A stretch of 64,000 bases of DNA from Pseudomonas japonica (GCF_900188455.1 NZ_FZOL01000015.1:62001-126000), one strand, 5' to 3'. Numbered from the stretch's first letter, positions 38,278-47,250 are shown. Notes: generated from the letters alone by a model not told the origin. Numbers and translations: made by a program.

Positions 38278-39093
38278 TCAGGATTGGCCCGGACGGGCCT
38301 TGGCACGCATCTTTTCCGCCATGCTCGCCATCTCGTCGTAGAGCGCCTGCGGGTCGTGCTGCTTGAGATGCCAGGCCAGGCGCCCCTGCTCATGGGGCAG
38401 GATCATGAATTGGCCGCGGGCGACCTGCTGCCAGATGTACTCGGCGATATCCGCGGCGCTGATCGGCGAGCTTTCCAGGAGCTTGCCGACCTGGGCCTTC
38501 ATCGCCGGGGTCGGACCGCGGAACGAGTCCAGCAGATTGGTCTGGAAGAAGGATGGGCAGACCACATGCACGCCGATGTCCAGTTGCCGCAGTTCCACCA
38601 GCAGGCTCTCGGACAACGCCACCACACCGGCCTTGGCCACGTTGTAGTTGCTCATCGCCGGGCCCTGCATCAGCGCGGCCATGGAGGCGATATTGATGAT
38701 CCTGCCCTTGCTCTGTTCCAGCAGCGGCAGGAAGGCCTTGCAGCCCTTGACCACACCCATCAGGTTGATCGCGATCTGCCAGTCCCAGTCCTCCAGCGAC
38801 AGTTCGGCGAAGAAGCCACCGGAGGCCACGCCGGCGTTGTTGACGATCACATCGATGCCGCCGAACTGCGTTTCGCAGGCCTGGGCCAGGGCGACCAGTT
38901 GGCTGTAGTCGCGCACGTCGCAGCGCTGGATGAAACCGCTGCCGCCGGCTTCGCGGACCATGGCCAGGGTCTGCTTGAGGCCCTCCTCGCCGACATCGCT
39001 CAATGCCAGTCGCCAGCCCTCGCAGGCCCAGCGCAGCGCGATCTCGCGCCCCAGTCCGGAGCCTGCGCCGGTGATCATCATGCGGTTCTGCAT
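38278..39093 (-). CDS. Short-chain dehydrogenase/reductase
   Basis: A 271-residue NAD(P)-dependent oxidoreductase. TGAGSGLGREIAL is the cofactor-binding motif near the N-terminus, NNAGVAS follows, the catalytic serine is in IINIASMAAL and YNVAKAG is the YxxxK pair. The start MQNRMMITGAG was chosen because upstream in-frame sequence is intergenic in character. The substrate is unknown. It is read in the same direction as ynfA with a 49-bp gap. Confidence 0.88.
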   Translation of the reverse strand: MQNRMMITGAGSGLGREIALRWACEGWRLALSDVGEEGLKQTLAMVREAGGSGFIQRCDVRDYSQLVALAQACETQFGGIDVIVNNAGVASGGFFAELSLEDWDWQIAINLMGVVKGCKAFLPLLEQSKGRIINIASMAALMQGPAMSNYNVAKAGVVALSESLLVELRQLDIGVHVVCPSFFQTNLLDSFRGPTPAMKAQVGKLLESSPISAADIAEYIWQQVARGQFMILPHEQGRLAWHLKQHDPQALYDEMASMAEKMRAKARPGQS

Positions 39094-39315
39094 AGTACAG
39101 CTGCCTTGTGTGCTTTGGGTCGGTGAGGGGCAGTGTAGCGAAGGGTGCGGCCAGTCTGGACCGCTATCAGGTTGCTGAATGGCGGGGGCAAAACGCGGGA
39201 CGGTGCGGGGGGCTGCGCGAGGCCGATTAAACTTTCTCCGTCCGCCAGCAGTCGCAACTACAAGCGGACCTGAACAGCAGGTCTGCCCATCCGACCGAAA
39301 CCAGAGGAATCCGTC

Positions 39316-39468
39316 ATGGGCACAATCCTGATCATCATCCTGATCCTGCTGCTGATCGGGGGTCTCCCGGTCTTCCCGCACTCCCGGAGCTGGGGCTACG
39401 GGCCGTCCGGGGTCATAGGCACGGTGTTGATCGTCCTGCTGATACTGCTGTTGCTCGGCTATATATGA
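39316..39468 (+). CDS. DUF3309 family small membrane peptide
   Basis: A 50-residue protein: MGTILIIILILLLIGGLPVF, then HSRSWGYGPSG, then a second hydrophobic segment ending LLLGYI. Two short membrane helices joined by a conserved loop are typical of DUF3309, common in Pseudomonas and often stress-induced. AGAGGAA lies before the ATG. A sequence resembling an extracytoplasmic sigma factor promoter (AAACTT, 17 bases, TCGCA) is present near 39229-39257 but is weak. A strong terminator follows at 39487. Confidence 0.88.
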   Translation: MGTILIIILILLLIGGLPVFPHSRSWGYGPSGVIGTVLIVLLILLLLGYI

Positions 39469-39486
39469 CCCGTGCCTGAAACACGG

Positions 39487-39520
39487 GCAAAAAAAAGACG
39501 GCCCCGCGAGGGCCGTCTTT
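39487..39520. terminator. Bidirectional Rho-independent terminator
   Basis: A perfect 9-bp stem AGACGGCCC/GGGCCGTCT (39494-39502 and 39508-39516) with a five-base loop is flanked by an A run on the left and a T run on the right. It can end transcription of the DUF3309 gene on the plus strand and of actP on the minus strand, the two convergent genes on either side. Confidence 0.93.
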
Positions 39521-39537
39521 TTCATTGTCGCCAAGGA

Positions 39538-41196
39538 TCAGTGGGAAACCGCGCCACTGGCACCCAGGCCGGTCTGCGAACGGACGAACTGCGGGAAGAA
39601 CAGCGCGCGTTCTTCGTCAGCCGCCTTGGACTTGTCGGTGATCGAGAAGAACCAGATACCGACGAAGGCAATCAGCATCGAGAACAGCGCCGGGTACTCG
39701 TACGGGTAGATCGGCTTCTCGTGATGCAGGATCTGCACCCAGATGGTCGGGCCGAGGACCATCAGGGCCACGGCACTGATCAGGCCCATCCAGCCGCCGA
39801 TCATGGCACCACGGGTGGTCAGCTTCTTCCAGTACATCGAGAGCAGCAGTACCGGGAAGTTGCAGCTCGCCGCGATGGAGAACGCCAGGCCGACCATGAA
39901 CGCGATGTTCTGGCTTTCGAAGAGGATGCCCAGGCCGATGGCGAGGACCGCCAGGGCGATGGTGGTGATCTTCGAAACGCGGATCTCTTCCTTGTCGTTG
40001 ACCTTGCCCTTGCGCCAGACGCTGGCGTACAGGTCATGGGAAACCGCCGAGGCACCGGCCAGGGTCAGACCGGCAACCACCGCGAGGATGGTGGCGAAGG
40101 CCACTGCCGAGATGAAGCCGAGGAAGATGCTGCCGCCCACCGCGTCGGCCAGGTGCACCGCCGCCATGTTGTTGCCGCCGATCAGGGCGCCGGCGGCGTC
40201 CTTGAAGGTCGGGTTGGTGCTGACCAGCAGGATCGCGCCGAAGCCGATGATGAAGGTCAGGATGTAGAAGTAACCGATGAAACCGGTGGCGTAGAACACC
40301 GACTTGCGGGCTTCCTTGGCGTCGCTCACGGTGAAGAAGCGCATCAGGATGTGCGGCAGGCCGGCGGTACCGAACATCAGCGCCAGACCCAGGGAGAAGG
40401 CCGAGACCGGGTCTTTCACCAGGCCGCCGGGGCTCATGATCGCCTCGCCTTTCGGGTGCACGGCGATGGCTTGCGAGAACAGCTGGCTGAAGTCGAAGTT
40501 GACGTGCTTCATCACCATCAGCGCCATGAAGCTGGCACCGGAGAGCAGCAGCACCGCCTTGATGATCTGTACCCAGGTGGTCGCCAGCATGCCGCCGAAC
40601 AGCACGTACATGCACATCAGGATGCCGACCAGGATCACCGCGATGTGGTAGTCCAGACCGAACAGCAGCTGGATCAGCTTGCCGGCGCCGACCATCTGCG
40701 CGATCAGGTAGAAGGCCACCACCACCAGCGAACCGGAGGCCGACAGGGTACGGATTTCCTTCTGCCCGAGGCGGTACGAGGCCACGTCGGCGAAGGTGTA
40801 TTTACCCAGGTTGCGCAGGCGTTCGGCGATCAGGAAGAGAATGATCGGCCAGCCGACGAGGAAGCCGATCGAGTAGATCAGGCCGTCGTAGCCGGAGGTG
40901 AACACCAGGGCGGAAATCCCCAGGAAGGACGCCGCGGACATGTAGTCGCCAGCGATCGCCAGGCCGTTCTGGAAGCCAGTGATCTTACCGCCGGCGGCGT
41001 AGTAGTCGGACGCCGAGTTGTTTTTCTTGGAGGCCCAGTAGGTGATGCACAGGGTGGCACCGACGAAGGCGACGAACATCAGGATCGCCGCGACGTTCAA
41101 CGGTTGCTTCTGCACCTCGCCGGTGAGGGCGTCGGCGGCCCAGACGGCGGGTGCGAACGCGCCGATGGCCAGGGTTGCCAATACACGCCGGATCAT
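39538..41196 (-). CDS. actP: Cation/acetate symporter ActP
   Basis: A 552-residue sodium:solute symporter with an N-terminal signal-like segment (MIRRVLATLAIGAFAPAVWA) and about 13 further membrane helices. Family motifs include SAASFLGISALVFTSGYDGLIYSIGFLVGW and ASASVSHDLYASV-like GASAVSHDLYASVWRKG. It imports acetate and other short monocarboxylates (family knowledge). The ATG overlaps the stop of yjcH by 4 bp, the usual yjcH-actP arrangement. Confidence 0.94.
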   Translation of the reverse strand: MIRRVLATLAIGAFAPAVWAADALTGEVQKQPLNVAAILMFVAFVGATLCITYWASKKNNSASDYYAAGGKITGFQNGLAIAGDYMSAASFLGISALVFTSGYDGLIYSIGFLVGWPIILFLIAERLRNLGKYTFADVASYRLGQKEIRTLSASGSLVVVAFYLIAQMVGAGKLIQLLFGLDYHIAVILVGILMCMYVLFGGMLATTWVQIIKAVLLLSGASFMALMVMKHVNFDFSQLFSQAIAVHPKGEAIMSPGGLVKDPVSAFSLGLALMFGTAGLPHILMRFFTVSDAKEARKSVFYATGFIGYFYILTFIIGFGAILLVSTNPTFKDAAGALIGGNNMAAVHLADAVGGSIFLGFISAVAFATILAVVAGLTLAGASAVSHDLYASVWRKGKVNDKEEIRVSKITTIALAVLAIGLGILFESQNIAFMVGLAFSIAASCNFPVLLLSMYWKKLTTRGAMIGGWMGLISAVALMVLGPTIWVQILHHEKPIYPYEYPALFSMLIAFVGIWFFSITDKSKAADEERALFFPQFVRSQTGLGASGAVSH

Positions 41197-41504
41197 TGCT
41201 GAGCCTCCTTGAGGATTGCGTTGTTCAGCTCGTCGAACTCGCCGTTGGCACGACGCACGTAGACGCCGGTGAGCACGAAAGCCGAGAGGATCAGGCCCAC
41301 GCCGAGGGGAATACCCCAGGTGATCGACGAGTCGGGACTGATCTTCGATCCGAGAATCTGGGGACCGTAGGCAATCAGCAGGATGAAAGCAGAGTAAAGG
41401 CCGAGCATGATCACCGAGAGAATCCAGGCGAAGCGCTCGCGTTTTGACACCAGCTCCTTGAACCGCGGGCTGTTTTGTATCGAGAGGTAAATGCTGTCGT
41501 TCAT
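41193..41504 (-). CDS. yjcH: DUF485 inner membrane protein YjcH
   Basis: A 103-residue protein with two membrane helices (about residues 28-48 and 65-85), preceded by the typical SIQNSPRFKELVSKRERFAW. It is the conserved small partner encoded just before actP; its role is unclear. The upstream leftward promoter region (41505-41620) contains TACATCTAAGACTAAGGTCG, a possible activator site, since acetate uptake genes in Pseudomonas are controlled by the CrbSR two-component system; this link is inference. Confidence 0.92.
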   Translation of the reverse strand: MNDSIYLSIQNSPRFKELVSKRERFAWILSVIMLGLYSAFILLIAYGPQILGSKISPDSSITWGIPLGVGLILSAFVLTGVYVRRANGEFDELNNAILKEAQQ

Positions 41505-41636
41505 TGTTTTTGTCCTCGCAGCACAGATTAGGTAGAACCCGTCACCACTTTATGCTGCCCATGGACGCGCTCCAGACGACCTTAGTCTTAGATGTAACAG
41601 TCTCTTGCGAATCCGGTAACAACCCATGAACGACAA

Positions 41637-41666
41637 GGCCGCCCACCGGAAAATCCGGGGGCGGCC
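41637..41666 (-). terminator. Strong GC hairpin downstream of betX and near yjcH promoter
   Basis: GGCCGCCC at 41637-41644 pairs with GGGCGGCC at 41659-41666, with a nested CGG/CCG inner stem. On the minus strand it lies 32 bases after the betX stop codon. The following bases (TTGTCGTTC) are only mildly T-rich, so it is a weak terminator candidate. Confidence 0.4.
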
Positions 41667-41697
41667 CTGGGAGGCTCGGAATAGAGGCATCAAGCCA

Positions 41698-42546
41698 TTA
41701 TTTGCCGGTCCACTCGGCCACGCGCTCGGGATGCTTGGCGACCCAGTCCTTGGCGGCCGCGTCGGGCTTGGCGCCCTCTTGAATGGCCAACATGACCTCG
41801 CCGATTTCGTCCTTCGACTGCCAGGAGAACTTCTTCAGGAACTCGGCGACTTCCGGCGCCTTGCCCGCCAGTTCCTTGCTGCCGATGCTGTTCACGGTCT
41901 CGGCGGCGCCATACACGCCTTTCGGGTCTTCGAGGAAACGCAGTTTCCACTTGGCGAACATCCAGTGCGGCACCCAGCCGGTCACCGCGATGTCCTGTTT
42001 CTTGTCGTAGGCACGCCCCAGTTCAGCGGTCATCGCCGCGCCGGAGCTGGCCTGCAGTTTGTAGCCGGTGAGCTCGTAGTCCTTGATCGCCTGATCGGTC
42101 TTGAGCATCACCCCGGAGCCGGCATCGATGCCGACGATCTTCTTCTTGAAGCCTTCCTCGGTCTTGAGGTCGGCCACCGACTGCGCCTTGACGTATTCCG
42201 GGACGATCAGGCCGATCTTGGCGTCCTTGAAGTTGGGGCCGTAGTCGACCACGTTGTCCTTGTTCTTGGTCCAGTACTCACCGTGAGTGACCGGCAGCCA
42301 GGCGGAGAGCATGGCGTCGAGTTTGCCGGTGGCGACCCCCTGCCACATGATGCCGGTGGCCACCGGCATGAGTTTCACGTCATAACCCAGCTTCTGTTTG
42401 ATGACCTCGGCGGCCACATGGGTGGTCGCCACACTGTCGGACCAGCCATCCACATAACCGATGCTCACTTCCTTGGCCATCGCCTGAGCGGCGCTGAAGG
42501 CCAATGCCAGGGCGGTGGTCGCCCCCAGGAGTCGTCGCATTTTCAT
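41698..42546 (-). CDS. betX: Glycine betaine-binding periplasmic protein (orphan ABC component)
   Basis: A 282-residue OpuAC-family substrate-binding protein with a signal peptide (MKMRRLLGATTALALAFSAAQAMA). VSIGYVDGWSDSVATTHVAAEVI and the aromatic-rich AWLPVTHGEYW and VPHWMFAKW segments fit a betaine cage of Trp/Tyr residues. No permease or ATPase gene is adjacent. In P. aeruginosa the orphan protein BetX sits beside yjcH-actP and uses the shared CbcWV transporter core (established knowledge); the same position here supports this name. The ATG at 42546 has GGGGAAG upstream and is preferred to a TTG three bases earlier. Confidence 0.88.
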   Translation of the reverse strand: MKMRRLLGATTALALAFSAAQAMAKEVSIGYVDGWSDSVATTHVAAEVIKQKLGYDVKLMPVATGIMWQGVATGKLDAMLSAWLPVTHGEYWTKNKDNVVDYGPNFKDAKIGLIVPEYVKAQSVADLKTEEGFKKKIVGIDAGSGVMLKTDQAIKDYELTGYKLQASSGAAMTAELGRAYDKKQDIAVTGWVPHWMFAKWKLRFLEDPKGVYGAAETVNSIGSKELAGKAPEVAEFLKKFSWQSKDEIGEVMLAIQEGAKPDAAAKDWVAKHPERVAEWTGK

Positions 42547-42878
42547 CAAAGCTTCCCCTTGTCACTTCACGGATAGAGTCGAGCGCCCGACGCAGATCGG
42601 GCTACGTCTTGTTCTGGTGCACGGCGCCCCCTTCACGCCTCAAAGCCTGGACCAGGACCGCATCAGCGGAGTACTGATGGCGTCCATCATCAACCCCGGC
42701 TCGCGAGGAACCTGCTCTGTCAGCGACCTCGAAACATCGAGAAACGACACCATATGGCCAGCACTTGCCCGGTACACGGGGCCCTCCGGCAAACCCGCCC
42801 GAACTTTGCATGCCGAAGGAAAATCCGCGGGAGTTTGCAGGTAGTATTGGCGGCTTTGTCGCCTCACCGGATCGCTCC
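42547..42878. other. Divergent promoter region betX / GH17 gene
   Basis: A 332-bp gap that must carry the promoters of both divergent genes. I see no further gene, terminator or long repeat. A plus-strand in-frame extension (from ATG at 42810) of the GH17 gene exists but lacks similarity to the family start. No specific promoter could be assigned. Confidence 0.4.
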
Positions 42879-44429
42879 ATGTCTTCGACCGCCCGCTCTG
42901 CGCTGCCGCCTTACCTGTTCGCCTGCCTGCTCGCCCTGTTCGCCCTCGGCGGGCTCTGGTACGGGCTCGGCAAGCCGGTGCTGCTGCCCGATGCCGCCAG
43001 CGCCACGCACAAACTGCAGTGCGCGTCCTACACCCCGTTCGACAAGGACCAGTCGCCCTTCGACCAGCCCTTCACCCTGCGTCCGGAACGCATCGATGCC
43101 GACCTCGCGCTGCTGTCGAAACGCTTCGAGTGCATCCGCACCTATTCCATGACCGGTCTCGAGGAGATCCCGGCCATCGCCCGCAAGTACGGGCTGAAGG
43201 TGATGCTGGGGGCCTGGGTCAACGGCAATCCGCTGGATACCGAGAAGGAGATCGTCGCCCTGATCGCCTCGGCCAACGCCAACCCGGACGTGGTCCGCGC
43301 GGTGATCGTCGGCAACGAGACGCTGCTGCGCAAGGAAATCACCGGCGATCGTCTGGCCGAGCTCATCGGCCGGGTGAAAAGCCAGGTGCAGGTGCCGGTG
43401 ACCTACGCCGATGTCTGGGAATTCTGGCTGCAGCACCCGCAGATCGCCCCGGCGGTGGATTTCCTGACCATTCACCTGCTGCCCTACTGGGAGGACGATC
43501 CGCGCGGCATCGACGATGCCCTTGCCCACGTCGGCGAGATCCGCCAGGTATTCGGCAACAAATTCGCACCGAAGGACATCCTCATCGGCGAGACCGGCTG
43601 GCCCAGCGAGGGCCGCCAGCGCGAAACCGCCCTGCCCAGCCGGGTCAACGAGGCGCGTTTCATTCGCGGTTTCGTCGCCATGGCCGAGCAGAACGGCTGG
43701 CACTACAACCTGATCGAAGCGTTCGACCAGCCCTGGAAACGCGCCAGCGAAGGCGCGGTGGGCGGCTACTGGGGGCTGTACGACGCCGACCGCCAGGACA
43801 AGGGCGTGCTCGAAGGGCCGGTGAGCAACCTGGCGTACTGGCCACAGTGGCTGGCGGCCGGGGTGGCGCTGTTCATCGGCGTACTGGTGCTGGCCGGGCC
43901 GGTGCGGGGGACGCGCAATGCCCTGGCCCTGCCGCTGCTGGCGGCGATCGGCGCGGCGAGTCTCGGCTTGTGGGGCGAGCTGGCGCGGACCAACAGCCGC
44001 TTCATGGGCGAATGGCTGTGGGTGCTGTTGCTGGCGGGGCTGAACCTGCTGGTGCTGGCCCATGGCGCGCTGGCCCTGGCGTACCGCGAGGGCTGGCGCC
44101 AGCGGGCGTTCGCCTGGCTGGAAGCGCGGGCCGGATGGTGGGTCGTGGCGGCGGGATTCGCCGCGGCGGTGAGCACGCTGGCGCTGGTGTTCGATCCGCG
44201 TTATCGCAGTTTCCCGAGTGCCGCGTTCGTGCTGCCGGCGCTGGTGTACTTGCTGCGGCCGGTGCGGGTGCCGCGGGCGGAGGTGGCGTTGCTGACCTTC
44301 ATCGTCGGCGCGGGGGTTGCGCCGCAGTTGTACCGGGAAGGGCTGGAAAGCCAGCAGGCCTGGATCTGGGCGGTGGTCAGCGTCGGGATGGCTGTCGCTT
44401 TGTGGAGATGCCTGCGGGTCCGGCAGTGA
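42879..44429 (+). CDS. Membrane GH17 beta-glucan glucosyltransferase/glucanase
   Basis: A 516-residue protein starting MSSTARSALPPYLF. A signal-anchor helix (residues 11-31) is followed by a GH17 TIM-barrel in the periplasm, with the likely proton donor Glu147 in VGNETLL and the nucleophile Glu238 in IGETGWPS. From about residue 330 there are six to eight membrane helices. It resembles the proteobacterial non-Leloir transglycosylases of GH17, which elongate or branch beta-1,3-glucan, and is often annotated as beta-(1,6)-glucan synthase. A role in periplasmic or cyclic glucans is inference. Confidence 0.85.
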   Translation: MSSTARSALPPYLFACLLALFALGGLWYGLGKPVLLPDAASATHKLQCASYTPFDKDQSPFDQPFTLRPERIDADLALLSKRFECIRTYSMTGLEEIPAIARKYGLKVMLGAWVNGNPLDTEKEIVALIASANANPDVVRAVIVGNETLLRKEITGDRLAELIGRVKSQVQVPVTYADVWEFWLQHPQIAPAVDFLTIHLLPYWEDDPRGIDDALAHVGEIRQVFGNKFAPKDILIGETGWPSEGRQRETALPSRVNEARFIRGFVAMAEQNGWHYNLIEAFDQPWKRASEGAVGGYWGLYDADRQDKGVLEGPVSNLAYWPQWLAAGVALFIGVLVLAGPVRGTRNALALPLLAAIGAASLGLWGELARTNSRFMGEWLWVLLLAGLNLLVLAHGALALAYREGWRQRAFAWLEARAGWWVVAAGFAAAVSTLALVFDPRYRSFPSAAFVLPALVYLLRPVRVPRAEVALLTFIVGAGVAPQLYREGLESQQAWIWAVVSVGMAVALWRCLRVRQ

Positions 44430-44437
44430 ATGGTTTT

Positions 44438-44540
44438 GGGGCCGCTATGCGGCCCTTCGCGGGCAAGCCACGCTCCTACGGATAACGCGCGATGCCTCTG
44501 TAGGAGCTGGCTTGCCTGCGAAGGCCTGCAAAGCAGGCCC
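44438..44540. repeat. Paired REP palindrome (mixed type)
   Basis: Two opposed REP elements: GGGCCGCTATGCGGCCC with CGCGGGCAAGCCACGCTCCTACG on the left, and CTGTAGGAGCTGGCTTGCC with GGCCTGCAAAGCAGGCC on the right. The two cores are of different subtypes. It lies between the convergent GH17 gene and the following small membrane protein gene. Confidence 0.85.
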
Positions 44541-44549
44541 AAAGCCTGA

Positions 44550-44912
44550 TTACCGAGTCTTCCTGACCAACCTCAACCCCGCCAGCACCACCGCGAACAC
44601 CGCGATGCTCGCGGTATACAAGACCAACGCCGGAATCCCCGCCACCAGTGCCGCCACCGCCAGCCACCAGCCCGGCCGCCGCGGCACGAAGCTGGCAATC
44701 ACCGCCAGCCCCAGGGCAATCCAGGCCAGGATGCGGAAATGAATGGTCAGCCCCAGCACCGACCGCACCTGGCATTCCCAGGCCTGCACCGGTGCCGAAC
44801 AGATCCCCACCCACTGCGGGTCCTCCATGAAGCCGTAACGCACCCCATAGCTGGCAGCCAGCCACAGCGGCAGGAACAGCAACAAAGCGATAAATGGCAA
44901 ACGCAATGACAT
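44550..44912 (-). CDS. Small membrane protein of unknown function
   Basis: A 120-residue protein beginning MSLRLPFIALLLFLPLWLAASYGVRYGF, with about three to four hydrophobic helices (near 5-25, 50-75, 82-110) and two cysteines in the first loop (ICSAPVQAWECQ) that could form a disulfide in the periplasm. The end is basic (LRLVRKTR). I do not recognise a characterised family. The ATG at 44912 follows a CTGGAGTACTCC region. It is convergent to the GH17 gene across a REP pair. Confidence 0.75.
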   Translation of the reverse strand: MSLRLPFIALLLFLPLWLAASYGVRYGFMEDPQWVGICSAPVQAWECQVRSVLGLTIHFRILAWIALGLAVIASFVPRRPGWWLAVAALVAGIPALVLYTASIAVFAVVLAGLRLVRKTR

Positions 44913-45150
44913 GGAGTACTCCAGAAACAGAAAAATCGGCGCCCAGCATAATCCCCCAGAGCGTCTACGCAAGGCGAAAGCGCCCGCCTCGGCTATTTTT
45001 ACCGTCAAGGGAAATGCAACCTGTTGTTGCCGCGACCAAGCCCGGCGCGGCAACATCCGGGGCAACAAAGACAGTGGCACTTGGCAACTTCTTTCGTCAC
45101 ACAAGTGTCCTAGGGTGCAACGAGTTTTTTGTCTTTTCCGGGGATCCGTC

Positions 45151-46449
45151 ATGTTTCGACCACTGCGCCTCGCTGCCTGGCTGGGCGGCCTACTGTTGAG
45201 CGCGTCCGCGATGGCGGCGGACATCGATGCCGCCACCTACGGCTATCCACTGACCAACCCCTTCGAGGCGACCATCGCCACCACGCCGCCGGACCTTCGT
45301 CCCGAGCTGCCCACGGACGATGACATCACCCAGAACGACTACGCCCTGAACCTGCGCCCCGAGCGCGCCTTCACCCTGCCGGACAACTTCTGGCCGGTGA
45401 AAAAGCTGACCTACCGCCTGGCCCGCCAGGACCACGAAGCGCCGCTGATCTTCCTCATCGCCGGCACCGGCGCGCCGTTCAACGCCAGCATCAACGAATA
45501 CCTCAAGCGCCTCTACTACAAGGCCGGCTTCCATGTGGTGCAGCTGTCCTCGCCGACCAGCTACGACTTCATGAGCGCCGCTTCGCGCTTCGCCACGCCG
45601 GGCGTCAGCAGCGAGGACGCCGAGGACCTGTACCGGGTCATGCAGGGCGTGCGCGCGCAGCACCCGCGCCTGCCGGTCAAGGAGTTCTACCTCAGCGGCT
45701 ACAGCCTCGGCGCCCTCGACGCGGCGTTCGTCGCCCACCTCGACGAGACCCGGCGCAGCTTCAACTTCAAGCGCGTGCTGCTGCTCAACCCGCCGGTGAA
45801 CCTGTACACGTCGGTCAGCAACCTCGATCGCCTGGTACAGACCGAGGTCAAGGGCGTCACCAGCCACACCAACTTCTATGAGCTGGTCCTCAACAAGCTG
45901 ACCCGCTACTTCCAGCAGAAGGGTTACATCGACCTCAACGACGCCCTGCTCTACGACTTCCAGCAGTCGCGCCAGCACCTGTCCAACGAACAGATGGCCA
46001 TGCTGATCGGCAGCTCGTTCCGCTTTTCCGCCGCCGATATCGCCTTCACTTCGGACCTGATCAACCGCCGCGGCCTGATCATCCCGCCGAAATTCCCGAT
46101 CACCGAGGGCAGCAGCCTGACGCCGTTCTTCAAGCGTGCGCTGCAGTGCGACTTCGACTGCTACCTGACCGAGCAGGTGATCCCCATGTGGCGCGCCCGC
46201 ACCGACGGCGGCAGCCTGCTGCAACTGATCGACCAGGTCAGCCTCTACGCCCTGCAGGACTATCTCAGCAAGTCGCCGAAGATCGCCGTGATGCACAACG
46301 CCGACGACCTGATCCTCGGCCCCGGCGACATCGGTTTCCTGCGCAAGACCTTCGGCGACCGGCTGACCCTGTACCCCCATGGCGGCCATTGCGGCAACCT
46401 CAATTACCGCGTCAACAGCGACGCCATGCTGGAGTTCTTCCGTGGTTAA
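45151..46449 (+). CDS. Periplasmic alpha/beta-hydrolase (putative esterase) linked to mlaA
   Basis: A 432-residue secreted protein with a signal peptide ending near residue 23 (GLLLSASAMAAD). The nucleophile motif GYSLGA contains Ser185; PKIAVMHNADDLIL and PHGGHCGN supply likely Asp and His of a catalytic triad. The long insert between residues 215 and 350 is helical. It has no kinase motifs, although homologues have at times been labelled as protein kinases. Its 3' end overlaps mlaA by 8 bp, so a role in outer-membrane lipid handling is inferred from context. Confidence 0.82.
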   Translation: MFRPLRLAAWLGGLLLSASAMAADIDAATYGYPLTNPFEATIATTPPDLRPELPTDDDITQNDYALNLRPERAFTLPDNFWPVKKLTYRLARQDHEAPLIFLIAGTGAPFNASINEYLKRLYYKAGFHVVQLSSPTSYDFMSAASRFATPGVSSEDAEDLYRVMQGVRAQHPRLPVKEFYLSGYSLGALDAAFVAHLDETRRSFNFKRVLLLNPPVNLYTSVSNLDRLVQTEVKGVTSHTNFYELVLNKLTRYFQQKGYIDLNDALLYDFQQSRQHLSNEQMAMLIGSSFRFSAADIAFTSDLINRRGLIIPPKFPITEGSSLTPFFKRALQCDFDCYLTEQVIPMWRARTDGGSLLQLIDQVSLYALQDYLSKSPKIAVMHNADDLILGPGDIGFLRKTFGDRLTLYPHGGHCGNLNYRVNSDAMLEFFRG

Positions 46450-47227
46450 ACGTCTGTTGATCACCGCCCTGCTGCTGTCCGCCGCACCGGCCTTCGCCGA
46501 CGAGCCCGCGCCGACGGCCAGCGCCCTCGACACCGACGGTTTCACCGAACCGCTCAAGGAACTGAAATTCAATCCCGGCCTGGATCAGCGCGAGTTCGAG
46601 CGCGCCACCCTGAACGCCCTGGAGGTGTATGACCCACTGGAGTCGTGGAACCGTCGTGTCTATCACTTCAACTACCGCTTCGACCAATGGGTGTTCCTGC
46701 CGGTGGTCAACGGCTACCGCTACGTCACCCCGGAAATCCTGCGCAGCGGCGTGAGCAATTTCTTCAGCAACATCGGCGACGTGCCCAACCTGCTCAACAG
46801 CCTGTTGCAGTTCAAGGGCAAGCGTTCCATGGAAATCACCGGTCGCCTGCTGCTCAACACCACCATCGGCGTGTTCGGCCTGTGGGACCCGGCGGCGAAG
46901 ATGGGCCTGCCCAAGCAGAGCGAGGACTTCGGCCAGACCCTGGGCGTCTGGGGAGTACCGGGTGGTCCGTACCTGATGCTGCCGATCCTCGGTCCGTCGA
47001 ACCTGCGTGACACCGGTGGCCTGGTGGTGGACTACAGCGCGGAAAACCAGATCAACTTCCTCAATGTCGCGCAAGTCAGCAGCGACCATCCGGAGCTGTG
47101 GGTGCTGCGCAGCATCGACAAGCGCTACACCACCAACTTCCGCTACGGGCAGATGAACTCGCCGTTCGAGTACGAGAAGGTGCGCTACGTCTATACCGAG
47201 TCGCGCAAACTGCAGATCGCCGAATGA
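46442..47227 (+). CDS. mlaA: MlaA/VacJ-family outer membrane lipid asymmetry protein
   Basis: A 261-residue protein from GTG at 46442 (MVKRLLITALLLSAAPAFADE). The MlaA core starts at YDPLESWNRRVYHFNYRFDQWVF and includes ITGRLLLNTTIGVFGLWDPA and GPYLMLPILGPSNLRD. The family removes phospholipids from the outer leaflet with porins (family knowledge). Unlike E. coli MlaA, there is no cysteine after the signal sequence, so it is not a lipoprotein by this start. GGAG lies about nine bases upstream inside the esterase gene. Confidence 0.92.
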   Translation: MVKRLLITALLLSAAPAFADEPAPTASALDTDGFTEPLKELKFNPGLDQREFERATLNALEVYDPLESWNRRVYHFNYRFDQWVFLPVVNGYRYVTPEILRSGVSNFFSNIGDVPNLLNSLLQFKGKRSMEITGRLLLNTTIGVFGLWDPAAKMGLPKQSEDFGQTLGVWGVPGGPYLMLPILGPSNLRDTGGLVVDYSAENQINFLNVAQVSSDHPELWVLRSIDKRYTTNFRYGQMNSPFEYEKVRYVYTESRKLQIAE

Positions 47228-47250
47228 CCTGATCGAAAGAGCGACGCGGC

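Noticed and set aside
39472..41202. 576-residue His/Asp/Gln-rich frame antisense to actP
   Set aside because: Composition is typical of the antisense of a membrane protein gene; no family is recognised.
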